From the NCBI GenBank assembly GCA_900318555.1, contig ONKX01000002.1, positions 33,112 through 97,111 of the forward strand: a DNA stretch of 64,000 nucleotides. The letters run 5' to 3'. Both the position numbers and the translations under genes were made by a program. This DNA is from an uncultured Prevotellaceae bacterium. Lineage in GTDB: Bacteria; Bacteroidota; Bacteroidia; Bacteroidales; Bacteroidaceae. Each line of letters starts with the position of its first letter. Positions within the stretch are counted from its first letter, which is position 1. Of this stretch, positions 18,413 through 26,053 are shown piece after piece. The notes below the pieces were generated by a model. It saw only the letters and a list, made by a program, of their open reading frames with translations, was not told the origin of the DNA and searched no databases.

Positions 18413-19627
18413 TTATTCGTGTCTGATAGCTTCTATAGGATCCATATTTGCTGCCTTCTGGGCAGGGATGTAACCAAAGAGTACGCCTATGAATACACAG
18501 ACGAGGAACGAGACGTAGATGGACCACGCAGGGACGCTCGACGGCATGCCGACGATGGCGAGTCCGGCACTGGCCGAACAGCCTACGAGGATGCCGATGA
18601 GTCCGCCCGTGACGCTGATGAGCACTGACTCGATGAGGAACTGCAGCGAGATAACGGGTCCTGTGGCTCCTACGGCCATACGCAGACCAATCTCCTTGGT
18701 GCGTTCCGTTACCGATACCAGCATGATGTTCATGATGCCGATACCAGCCACGAGCAGTGAGAAGGCCGCTGCGACGACGAGAATCAGCGTGACGGTATCC
18801 ATCGTGCTGGACATCGTCTCCATCATCTCCGCCTGCGATCGGATGGTGAAATCGTCAGCAGCCTCGCCCTTCAGCTTGTGGTTGTCGCGAAGCATCTGAG
18901 TCAGTTCCTCGATGGCAGCATCGGAGAGTTCCTCGGTGAGTGCCGAGCAGACGATGCTCGAGAAATAGGTCTGTGCGACGATACGCTTCATGACGGTGGT
19001 GTAGGGGGCAATGATGACGTTGTCCTGGTCCATACCCCACGAGTTGTAACCCTTCGACTTCAGTACACCGATGACACGCATGGGGATACTCTTGAAACGG
19101 ATGGTCTTGCCAATGGGATCATGACCGTTGAACAGCTCCTTGACGATGGTGGCTCCAACGACGCACACCTTGGCGGCCTTGCGGATGTCTTCCTCAGTGA
19201 AGCAGTCGCCTTCTTCGACGGGCCATTGCTTGATGTCGAGGTAGTCGATGGATTCGCCGTACATCGAGGCGTTGGTATTGTTGTTGCCGTAGATGGCCTG
19301 ACCGGAGGCAGTAACCTCAGGAGACACCTTGGTCACAAATTTCTTCTCGCGCATGATGCGTTCGTAGTCGGCCATCTTCAATGTCTGCATGGCTGACGGG
19401 TCCTGACGCACACCACCACGCATGTCGGCTCCCGGACGGATGGTCAGCAGGTTGGTACCCATCGTCGACAGTTCCTGACGGATACTCTCCTTCGAGCCCT
19501 GTCCGATGGACATCATGATGATGACCGCTGCCACACCGATGATGATACCCAGCATCGAGAGGAACGACCGCATCTTGTTGTTGGCCACAGCCTTCAGGCT
19601 TACCTTAAATAAATTCGATATGTTCAT
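18413..19627 (-). CDS. MacB-like ABC transporter permease
   Basis: A 404-residue FtsX/MacB-family permease: N-terminal helix (about 18-40), a large periplasmic MacB-type domain (about 45-245), and three C-terminal helices (about 280-395) ending AQKAANMDPIEAIRHE, the usual MacB/LolC tail. With the ATPase, adaptor and TolC genes upstream it completes a tripartite efflux pump spanning both membranes. The cargo is unknown; MacAB systems export macrolides, toxins or lipopeptides. Confidence 0.9.
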   Translation of the reverse strand: MNISNLFKVSLKAVANNKMRSFLSMLGIIIGVAAVIIMMSIGQGSKESIRQELSTMGTNLLTIRPGADMRGGVRQDPSAMQTLKMADYERIMREKKFVTKVSPEVTASGQAIYGNNNTNASMYGESIDYLDIKQWPVEEGDCFTEEDIRKAAKVCVVGATIVKELFNGHDPIGKTIRFKSIPMRVIGVLKSKGYNSWGMDQDNVIIAPYTTVMKRIVAQTYFSSIVCSALTEELSDAAIEELTQMLRDNHKLKGEAADDFTIRSQAEMMETMSSTMDTVTLILVVAAAFSLLVAGIGIMNIMLVSVTERTKEIGLRMAVGATGPVISLQFLIESVLISVTGGLIGILVGCSASAGLAIVGMPSSVPAWSIYVSFLVCVFIGVLFGYIPAQKAANMDPIEAIRHE

Positions 19628-19652
19628 AATTTCACTTCGTCATTATGACTTT

Positions 19653-20408
19653 TTAATCATCCTGTGGAATGGGCAGGGCGGCGAGGGCCTCGGCTGCCGA
19701 CTTGATATTCGTATTGATGGTGTCCTCGCGAATCTTGCCGTCGCGCAGATTGATGTTACGCGAGGAAAACTCGGCAATTTCAGGATTGTGGGTCACGAAA
19801 ATGATGGTGTGGCCCTTACGGTAGAGCTCCTGAAACAGTACCAGCATCTCGAATGACGTACGTGTGTCGAGGTTACCAGTGGCCTCGTCAGCCAACAGCA
19901 CGGCGGGGTCGTTGACCAACGCACGGGCAATGGCCACACGCTGCATCTGACCACCCGACATCTCGTTGGACTTATGTTCCAAACGGTCGCCAAGACCTAC
20001 AGCCTGCAGGGCTTTGATGGCAGCCTCGCGACGCTGCTGGGCATTGTATTTCGAGTTGTACATCAAGGGCAGTTCCACATTCTCTACGGCTGTGGTCTTT
20101 GCCAGCAGGTTGTAGTTCTGGAATACGAAGCCGATCTTCTGGTTGCGCAGGTGGGCTCGCTGGGTTTTCGACATCGTGCGAACGCTGATGCCGTCCAGGA
20201 AGTATTCGCCCGACGTAGGCGTATCGAGACAGCCCAACTGGTTGAGCAGCGTCGACTTGCCTGAGCCCGAAGTACCCTGAATGGTGACAAACTCGCCCTC
20301 GTAGATTTTGAACGAGACACCACGTAGCGCCTTCACCGTCTCAGAGCCTACCTGGAAGTAGCGCTTGACGTTTTGCAACTCGATGACTACTTTTCTTTCT
20401 TCATTCAT
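19653..20408 (-). CDS. MacB/LolD-type ABC transporter ATPase
   Basis: Cytoplasmic ATPase of the efflux pump. Walker A GTSGSGKSTLL, Q-loop in FVFQNYNLLAKTTAVEN, signature MSGGQMQRVAIARAL and Walker B VLLADEATGNLD are all intact. I use the ATG at 20408 (MNEERKVVIEL), since the three residues before it add nothing to the family pattern and lie next to a spacer phrase of CTTACATC repeats. In this system the ATPase and the permease are separate proteins, unlike fused E. coli MacB. Confidence 0.92.
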   Translation of the reverse strand: MNEERKVVIELQNVKRYFQVGSETVKALRGVSFKIYEGEFVTIQGTSGSGKSTLLNQLGCLDTPTSGEYFLDGISVRTMSKTQRAHLRNQKIGFVFQNYNLLAKTTAVENVELPLMYNSKYNAQQRREAAIKALQAVGLGDRLEHKSNEMSGGQMQRVAIARALVNDPAVLLADEATGNLDTRTSFEMLVLFQELYRKGHTIIFVTHNPEIAEFSSRNINLRDGKIREDTINTNIKSAAEALAALPIPQDD

Positions 20409-20448
20409 ACATCTCACTTCTTACATCTAACATCTTACATCAGCCATC

Positions 20449-21645
20449 TTACCTCTTTGGCTGCTGATTACCGCCCTGTTGGTTTCTGTTGTTACGCGGA
20501 CGTGGCATGAAGGGGTTCTGGGCCTGCTGGCCTGCTTCCTCTTCACCACCGCTCAGTGTGAAGTCGACAAGCACCTCGGTGCCTTCGTTGATGCCACTGA
20601 CAATCTCAGTAAGCATGCCGTTGGTAGTTCCCACCTGCACAGGATGAGCCTTGAAGACGTTACCCTCCAGCGTCCATACCTTCGTGGACGCTTCGACATC
20701 CTCAATGCTCTGACCTTCTGAGAGCAGGGCCTCGGTAGGCATGAATCGCAGTGCCTTGGCAGGTGCGGCGAGCACGTCGTTCTTCTCAAGGGTGTAGATG
20801 GTGACGTTGGCTGTGAGACCGGGCTTCAGCTTCAGGTCGTTGTTGGGGGCAGAGATAACCACCTCGTAGGTCACCACGTTACTCTCAGTGGTAGCCTGCT
20901 GGCGTACTTGCGTTACCTGACCCTCAAACTTATCGTCGGGATATGCATCGACGGTGAACGACACGCGCTGACCTTCCTTCACGCCACCGATGTCGGCCTC
21001 GTCAATGTCGGCAATGACGCGCATGTCCGTCAGGTCCTGGGCGATGGTGAACAGCTCAGGGGTGTTGAACGATGCAGCAACGGTCTGACCTTCCTCAACG
21101 CTCTTCGACAACACCACACCGTCGATAGGCGAGGTGATGGTGGCATAGCCCAGATTGGTCTGTGCCTTCTGCACGTTTTCACGACTCGAACGTACTGTCT
21201 GCTGAGCCTTGTCGAACGACAGGCGGGCATTCTCGTAGTCGTTGGCCGAGATGAGACCCTTGTCGAACAGCGTCTTGTAACGGTTGTAATTGGCGGTCTC
21301 GTAGTTCAGCGTGCTCTGCGCACTCGACAGGTCGGCCTTGGCACGGTTCAACTCGCTGATGAGGTTGGTCTTGTCGAGTTCGGCAATAATCTGACCTTTC
21401 TTCACGATGGAGTTGTAGTCGACATAGAGTTTCGACACGATACCTGACACCTGCGTACCTACGGTGACGGAAGTGACGGGCTCGATGGTGCCCGTAGCAG
21501 TAATCGACGTGCTGATGTTCTGCTTTTCTACCTTGGCAGTAGAAAACTCTGCCTTTTGTTCTTTTTTGCCGCCTGAACACATCCAGACGACGAGGGCTAT
21601 GACCACTACGGCGCCTATGCCCATCCAAACTTTCTTGTTCTTCAT
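20449..21645 (-). CDS. MacA-like periplasmic adaptor
   Basis: A 398-residue membrane-fusion protein: N-terminal anchor helix (about 5-22), then beta-barrel, lipoyl and alpha-hairpin segments. It opens ATGTIEPVTSVTVGTQVSG, with the hairpin over about residues 95-155 and closing lipoyl half TSPIDGVVLSKSVEEGQ. It bridges the inner-membrane ABC pump and the outer-membrane TolC. The C-terminal tail is rich in Gln and Asn. Order TolC, MacA, ATPase, permease is the normal arrangement for this phylum. Confidence 0.92.
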   Translation of the reverse strand: MKNKKVWMGIGAVVVIALVVWMCSGGKKEQKAEFSTAKVEKQNISTSITATGTIEPVTSVTVGTQVSGIVSKLYVDYNSIVKKGQIIAELDKTNLISELNRAKADLSSAQSTLNYETANYNRYKTLFDKGLISANDYENARLSFDKAQQTVRSSRENVQKAQTNLGYATITSPIDGVVLSKSVEEGQTVAASFNTPELFTIAQDLTDMRVIADIDEADIGGVKEGQRVSFTVDAYPDDKFEGQVTQVRQQATTESNVVTYEVVISAPNNDLKLKPGLTANVTIYTLEKNDVLAAPAKALRFMPTEALLSEGQSIEDVEASTKVWTLEGNVFKAHPVQVGTTNGMLTEIVSGINEGTEVLVDFTLSGGEEEAGQQAQNPFMPRPRNNRNQQGGNQQPKR

Positions 21646-21667
21646 ATCTTGTTCTGTTTTTACTTGA

Positions 21668-21745
21668 CCTACGGTCGAGTCTGCTCACGCTCGGCAATGC
21701 TTAAGCAAGCTTATCATTGCTCTCGCTCAATCGCAGCCTTCTTAC
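21668..21745. repeat. spacer element with imperfect inverted repeat
   Basis: Between tolC and the adaptor gene lies a stretch with facing GGCAATG and CATTGC arms around TTAAGCAAGCTTA, then CTTACATC phrases up to the tolC stop. It has no open frame with a start and no promoter box, and resembles other spacer text in this window more than any gene. Confidence 0.4.
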
Positions 21746-21762
21746 ATCTTACATCTAACCTC

Positions 21763-23061
21763 TTACAGTTTCATCGTCTCTCCTTCGTAGAATTTCAGTA
21801 GCTGCAGGTTGACGATAGTCATATATTTCGACTGCAACTTATTCTGCTGGGCTTGCAACAGCTTGTCCTTGCCTGCCAACAGCTCGACGATGTTCTTCAT
21901 ACCCAGGTTGAACTGTTCCTGCAGGAGGTTATACGACTCCTGCTCGCTCTCTACCGATGCAGACGAAGAACGGAACTTCTCTTGGTTATTGATGGCATTG
22001 AGCCAGTATTGCTCGATGGTCTCAAACAGGTCGGCCTCCTCGTTTTTCAACGTCAGGCGTGCCTGCTCTTGGGCGATGAGCGCCTTCTGAACATTGGTCT
22101 TGGTCTTACGTCCGTCAAACAGGGGAATCGATATGCCCACACCTGCCGATGTGCCGAAGTTGGTCTTCATCTGTTTGCCCCATGAGCTCGATGACGACGA
22201 GAAGGTGGATGTGCCTGCGCTACCGGTCATACTGACGGTGGGCAACCAGCCGGCTTTCGCTATCTTCAGCTGTAGTTTGCTTGTTTCAATGCCGAGCATA
22301 GCACTCTGAATCTCAGGACGTTGCAAAAGTGCTCTCTCGTAAACCTTTTGCAGGGCGGGCACCTCTTCCAATGCCTGAGTGTCGGTGGACGAGGGACTGG
22401 CAATGTCGAATTCCATGACACCAGTCAGTTGCAGTATTTTTTTCAGTTGCAGCTTGTAATTCGACAACTGCGTCTCCGCCTCCACGACGTTATATTCGCT
22501 GGAAGCACGCTGGGCAGTAAGCTGCGCAAGGTCGGCTTTCGACATCTGACCGACTTCGACCATTTGCTGACCGCGTTCCTCGTTCTTCTTGCTGGTCTCC
22601 AGACTCTGACGGTTCACCTCGATGGCCTCCTTCTGATAGAGAATCTGCACATACAGCTTGGCAATAGCTTCCTGGACGCTGTTCGACGACTCCAGTACCG
22701 TCAGTTCTGAATCCTGCTCCTTGAGCTTGTTCAGCTTCAGCTGGTTGGTGTTCTGACCGCCATTCCATACGGTCCACTGGGCATTCACCGTGTAAGTGCC
22801 GTTATACGACACCTTGTCCGTAACCAGATCGTCCCACGGGTCGTAGTTGACGCCCTGATTGGTCGATGCCGTCACCGTGGGGAGTAGGGCAGCCTTCGAC
22901 TGCTTGACATCCTCTGCGGCACTTTTCTGCGTCAGTCTGATTTGCTGCAAATCGATGTTGTTCTGCATGGCGTAGTTGATGCAGTCTTCCAATGTCCATT
23001 GCTTTTGGGCATGAACACCAAGACTCACCAGCGTGGCCATCAATAAAAATGTTTTCTTCAT
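21763..23061 (-). CDS. TolC-family outer membrane efflux protein
   Basis: A 432-residue protein with a cleavable signal peptide (MKKTFLLMATLVSLGVHAQ) and two repeated outer-membrane-efflux halves of long amphipathic helices, opening WTLEDCINYAMQNNIDLQQ, the standard start of the family. It is the first gene of the efflux/LytTR operon, with its own promoter 60 bases upstream. Confidence 0.92.
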   Translation of the reverse strand: MKKTFLLMATLVSLGVHAQKQWTLEDCINYAMQNNIDLQQIRLTQKSAAEDVKQSKAALLPTVTASTNQGVNYDPWDDLVTDKVSYNGTYTVNAQWTVWNGGQNTNQLKLNKLKEQDSELTVLESSNSVQEAIAKLYVQILYQKEAIEVNRQSLETSKKNEERGQQMVEVGQMSKADLAQLTAQRASSEYNVVEAETQLSNYKLQLKKILQLTGVMEFDIASPSSTDTQALEEVPALQKVYERALLQRPEIQSAMLGIETSKLQLKIAKAGWLPTVSMTGSAGTSTFSSSSSSWGKQMKTNFGTSAGVGISIPLFDGRKTKTNVQKALIAQEQARLTLKNEEADLFETIEQYWLNAINNQEKFRSSSASVESEQESYNLLQEQFNLGMKNIVELLAGKDKLLQAQQNKLQSKYMTIVNLQLLKFYEGETMKL

Positions 23062-23123
23062 TTTTTTATACCTTATTATATATATTGTCTCTTCGGGTAA
23101 TGGAATAATTCATTTTACCGATG

Positions 23124-23155
23124 CAAAGGTAGAGAATATCGACGAAACAACCAAA
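23124..23155 (-). promoter_or_regulatory. promoter of the tolC-macAB-lytSR operon
   Basis: Minus strand TTTG (23155-23152), exactly 20 bases, TACCTTTG (23131-23124), then GCA. The spacer begins GTTGTTTCG, distantly like the repeated cassette. The leader to the tolC ATG is about 60 bases. Confidence 0.8.
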
Positions 23156-23338
23156 TAAAATGGATGCAATTTTTCTTTTAGTAGGAATAATTATATAATT
23201 CTTCTATATTTTTCTCCGAATTAACGATATTTTAACGCAAAAACGCGGAGGTAGGACTTGTCATCGTTTGCCTGCAAACGCTTTGACCTTGGTCAAAGAA
23301 CTGCGACCGGGAGCATGTCGAGCCCTGCTACAACAAAA
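23156..23338. other. non-coding gap with an 18-bp palindrome
   Basis: Between the tolC promoter and the initiator-tRNA terminator I find no credible gene. The only structure is CTTTGACC-TT-GGTCAAAG at 23281-23298, with 8-bp perfect arms. There is no promoter box beside it and no T run after it, so it may be an operator or a folded RNA remnant. Confidence 0.4.
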
Positions 23339-23362
23339 GAAGTCCGACAAAAATCGGACTTC
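23339..23362 (-). terminator. terminator of the initiator tRNA
   Basis: 9-bp perfect stem GAAGTCCGA/TCGGACTTC with a six-base loop, followed on the minus strand by TTTTGTTG. It starts four bases after the tRNA 3' end. Confidence 0.8.
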
Positions 23363-23366
23363 GTTG

Positions 23367-23439
23367 TTGCGGAGGCAGGACTCGAACATGCGACCTCCAG
23401 GTTATGAGCCTGGCGAGCTACCAACTGCTCCACTCCGCG
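23367..23439 (-). tRNA. initiator tRNA-Met (CAT)
   Basis: Minus-strand cloverleaf with anticodon loop CTCATAA between CCAGG and CCTGG. The acceptor pairs CGCGGAG with CTCCGCA leave an unpaired C1-A72, the hallmark of bacterial initiator tRNA. Discriminator A, CCA not encoded. The anticodon stem has A29 where E. coli has G, a small variation. Confidence 0.93.
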
Positions 23440-23480
23440 ATATTAACATGATTTCGCAGTGCTTTTCTCGAAATCGGCTG

Positions 23481-23512
23481 CAAAGGTACGACTATTTTTT
23501 GAAATAGCCAAA
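23481..23512 (-). promoter_or_regulatory. promoter of the initiator tRNA
   Basis: Minus strand TTTG (23512-23509), 20 bases, TACCTTTG (23488-23481) followed by GCA. It lies about 42 bases upstream of the mature tRNA, so a 5' leader must be removed by RNase P. Confidence 0.75.
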
Positions 23513-23568
23513 TATTTCGCCATATTTTCGCATATTTTTCCCCTTTTCAAACATTTTTTGACGAAAAG

Positions 23569-23600
23569 TTTGGCTGTTTGCGAAGTATTTTTTAATTTTG
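23569..23600 (+). promoter_or_regulatory. promoter of the TetR gene
   Basis: TTTG (23569-23572), exactly 20 bases, TAATTTTG (23593-23600), followed by CA. The ATG at 23654 is 54 bases downstream. It is divergent from the tRNA promoter with about 57 bases between the two TTTG boxes. Confidence 0.75.
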
Positions 23601-23653
23601 CACACGATATGAGTACTGTGCAATCATAAAACAGGTACAGGAGGACGGATAAT

Positions 23654-24244
23654 ATGTCAATATCGAAGACAAGACAAAAGTTGGTTGACGTGGCTCGCCA
23701 ATTGTTCGCAAAGAACGGACTTGAAAATACAACGATGAACGATATTGCCCAGGCTTCGGGCAAGGGTCGCCGCACGTTGTACACGTATTTTAAGTCGAAG
23801 GAAGACATCTATTACGCAGTGATAGAAAGCGAGCTGGAGCGTCTTTCCGACCAACTTGACGAGGTGGCTGCCAAGCGCATTCCTCCTCAGGACAAAATCA
23901 TCGAACTGATTTACATGCATCTGAGCATGATTCGCGAGACGGTGGTGCGCAATGGTAATCTGCGTGCCGAGTTCTTCCGTAACATCTGGATGGTCGAAAA
24001 GGTGCGCCGTAATTTCGACGATGCCGAGATAGAGCTGTTCCGCAAGGTGTTCCGCGAGGGCAAGGATGACGGCGAGTTCGACATCGACAATGTCGATCTG
24101 GTGGCCGACATTACCCACTATTGTATCAAGGGCCTCGAGGTGCCTTACATCTACGGCCGCATTGCCCACGGCATGACCGCTGAGGCTACGAAGCCGCAGG
24201 TGGCCAAGATTGTGTATAGCGCCCTGGGAAAGAGACGAATGTAA
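23654..24244 (+). CDS. TetR/AcrR-family regulator
   Basis: A 196-residue regulator: N-terminal TetR helix-turn-helix (about 8-55; VDVARQLFAKNGLENTTMNDIAQASGKGRRTLYTYFKSK) followed by an all-helical ligand domain. It precedes fabG, with a 97-base spacer of AATAACGA phrases between them, so it may respond to fatty-acid signals. That is inference from the neighbour; no operator could be identified. Confidence 0.88.
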   Translation: MSISKTRQKLVDVARQLFAKNGLENTTMNDIAQASGKGRRTLYTYFKSKEDIYYAVIESELERLSDQLDEVAAKRIPPQDKIIELIYMHLSMIRETVVRNGNLRAEFFRNIWMVEKVRRNFDDAEIELFRKVFREGKDDGEFDIDNVDLVADITHYCIKGLEVPYIYGRIAHGMTAEATKPQVAKIVYSALGKRRM

Positions 24245-24325
24245 AATCGTCGGAAAGTCGAAATACCGAGATGTCGAAATAACGAAATACCGAAATAACG
24301 ATATAACGATATAACGAATAATAAT
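24245..24325. repeat. AATAACGA / AATACCGA phrase repeat
   Basis: The spacer between the TetR and fabG genes consists almost wholly of 8-9 base variations on GAAATAACGA and GATATAACGA, at least eight in a row. The same phrase in shorter form occurs at 4288-4312, 8811-8830, 13606-13640 and 16549-16575. Confidence 0.75.
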
Positions 24326-24341
24326 TAAATTTAGAAGAATT

Positions 24342-25079
24342 ATGGGATTATTACAAGGAAAGACAGCGCTGATTACTGGTGCTGCACGCGGTATCGGAAA
24401 GGCTATCGCACTGAAGTATGCCTCTGAGGGCTGTAACATCGCATTCACCGACCTCGAGATCAACCTCGACACGGAGAAGGAAATCGCCGCTTTGGGCGTC
24501 AAGGCCAAGAGCTACGCCTCGAATGCTGCCGACTTCGCACAGACGGAGGAGGTTGTTAAGGCCGTGAAGGAGGAGTTTGGCTCCATCGATATTCTGGTGA
24601 ATAACGCCGGTATCACCAAGGACGGACTGATGCTCCGTATGACCGAGCAGCAGTGGGACGCTGTCATCGCCGTCAATCTTAAATCGGCATTCAACTTCAT
24701 CCATGCCTGTGTTCCTGTTATGATGCGTCAGCGTGGCGGTAGCATCATCAATATGGCCTCTGTCGTAGGTGTTCACGGTAATGCCGGTCAGGCTAACTAC
24801 GCCGCTTCGAAGGCTGGTCTCATTGCCCTCGCCAAGAGTATCGCTCAGGAGATGGGTCCCAAGGGCATCCGCGCCAACGCCATCGCCCCAGGCTTCATCG
24901 AGACCGCTATGACTGCAGCACTGCCTGAGGAGGTTCGCAACGAGTGGAAGCAGAAGATTCCCCTCCGTCGCGGTGGTCAGGTCGAGGATATCGCTAACGT
25001 TGCCACTTTCCTGGCTTCCGACCTTTCGAGCTATGTCAGCGGACAGGTCATCCAGGTTGATGGCGGCATGAACATGTAA
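24342..25079 (+). CDS. fabG: 3-oxoacyl-ACP reductase FabG
   Basis: A 245-residue short-chain dehydrogenase reducing 3-oxoacyl-ACP with NADPH in fatty-acid elongation. Cofactor motif TGAARGIGKA (about 10-19), NNAGITKDGL, catalytic Ser in NMASVVGVHGNAGQ and YAASKAG with Tyr and Lys are intact. The tail VSGQVIQVDGGMNM is typical of FabG. Length is exact for the family. It is followed after four bases by queC. Confidence 0.93.
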   Translation: MGLLQGKTALITGAARGIGKAIALKYASEGCNIAFTDLEINLDTEKEIAALGVKAKSYASNAADFAQTEEVVKAVKEEFGSIDILVNNAGITKDGLMLRMTEQQWDAVIAVNLKSAFNFIHACVPVMMRQRGGSIINMASVVGVHGNAGQANYAASKAGLIALAKSIAQEMGPKGIRANAIAPGFIETAMTAALPEEVRNEWKQKIPLRRGGQVEDIANVATFLASDLSSYVSGQVIQVDGGMNM

Positions 25080-25083
25080 CACG

Positions 25084-25737
25084 ATGAAAGATTCGGTATT
25101 AATACTAAGTGGTGGGGTTGACTCCACCACTTTGCTATATGACGAGCAAGAGCGCATCGCCCTCGCCATCTCCTTCGACTACGGCTCGAAGCATAACAAG
25201 CGCGAGATTCCCTTTGCGCAGCTCCACTGCCAGCGTCTGGGCATTCGCCATATCGTCATCCCCCTCGACTTCATGACGCGCTACTTCGTCAGTTCCCTGC
25301 TCGAAGGCGGCGAGGACATCCCTGAGGGCCACTATGCCGACGACAACATGAAGTCCACCGTCGTGCCCTTCCGCAATGGCATCATGCTCTCCATTGCCGT
25401 GGGCATTGCCGAGAGCAACGGACTCCGGTATGTCATGATGGCCAATCACGGTGGCGACCATACCATCTATCCCGACTGCCGCCCAGAGTTCGTCGACGCC
25501 TTCGACCAGGCGGCCTCCGCAGGCACCTTCGTCAATGTCCGTCTGCGCTCGCCATACACCCACATCACCAAGGCCGACATCGCCCGTCGCGGCAAGGCTT
25601 TGGGCATCGACTACAGCGAGACCTGGTCGTGCTACAAGGGTGGGGAACACCACTGCGGCCGTTGCGGCACCTGCGTCGAGCGCCGTGAGGCCTTCGCCCA
25701 AGCCGACATCGACGACAAAACTATCTACGACGAATAG
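25084..25737 (+). CDS. queC: 7-cyano-7-deazaguanine synthase QueC
   Basis: QueC converts 7-carboxy-7-deazaguanine to preQ0 with ATP and ammonia, for queuosine synthesis. The PP-loop LSGGVDSTTLL is at residues 9-19 and the C-terminal zinc site CYKGGEHHCGRCGTC near 188-202. Length 217 is normal. No other queuosine genes are in this window; co-transcription with fabG is implied by the four-base gap. Confidence 0.92.
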   Translation: MKDSVLILSGGVDSTTLLYDEQERIALAISFDYGSKHNKREIPFAQLHCQRLGIRHIVIPLDFMTRYFVSSLLEGGEDIPEGHYADDNMKSTVVPFRNGIMLSIAVGIAESNGLRYVMMANHGGDHTIYPDCRPEFVDAFDQAASAGTFVNVRLRSPYTHITKADIARRGKALGIDYSETWSCYKGGEHHCGRCGTCVERREAFAQADIDDKTIYDE

Positions 25738-26053
25738 CGCTAAGGTTACGGAAAGTCGAGCGAAATAACCAAATTAATTTGAGTTTTTCCGAGACGAAGT
25801 AAGCTCGCCGATTTATCGGCAACGCCCAGAAAAGAGCGTAAAGCGCTTTGAAGAATCCTGCTCCGAGGAGAAAATGCTTTACTGCCGTGCAAAAAGGTTT
25901 TTTGTACGGCAGTAAAGGTTTGTTAGGGGCAAGGTAAAGTTAAAACTGCGTCGATGTTTGTTAAAACAACGACGCAGTTTGATAAAACAAAGGCGTTGTT
26001 TAATAAAACTGCGACAATGATTAATGTTTTTGCAACCGCCCGTAAGGAGTTCT
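25738..26053. other. 316-base gene-free gap with hairpins and 21-base repeats
   Basis: The first part has a decayed look-alike of the promoter cassette (25765-25795) without a -7 box. A near-perfect 17-bp hairpin follows (TTTACTGCCGT at 25878-25888 with ACGGCAGTAAA at 25906-25916 plus an A/T inner stem); then four 21-base tandem units (25936-26019). No tRNA or standard riboswitch shape was seen. The hairpin could end either queC or radA. Confidence 0.5.
25936..26019. repeat. four tandem 21-base units
   Basis: Units at 25936-25956, 25957-25977, 25978-25998 and 25999-26019, each of the form TTTnnTAAAACnnCGnCnnnG. Read on the minus strand they stay open as a heptapeptide repeat (CRSFIKQ, RLCFIKL, RRCFNKH, RRSFNFT). 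Neighbouring units also form AAACTGCGTCG/CGACGCAGTTT inverted arms (25943-25953, 25970-25980). Confidence 0.75.

Noticed and set aside
23268-23507. 79-codon frame across the initiator tRNA region
   Set aside because: It runs through the tRNA, its terminator and its promoter; not a gene.
25936-26019. CRISPR array
   Set aside because: Units are contiguous 21-mers without unique spacers and no cas genes are present.
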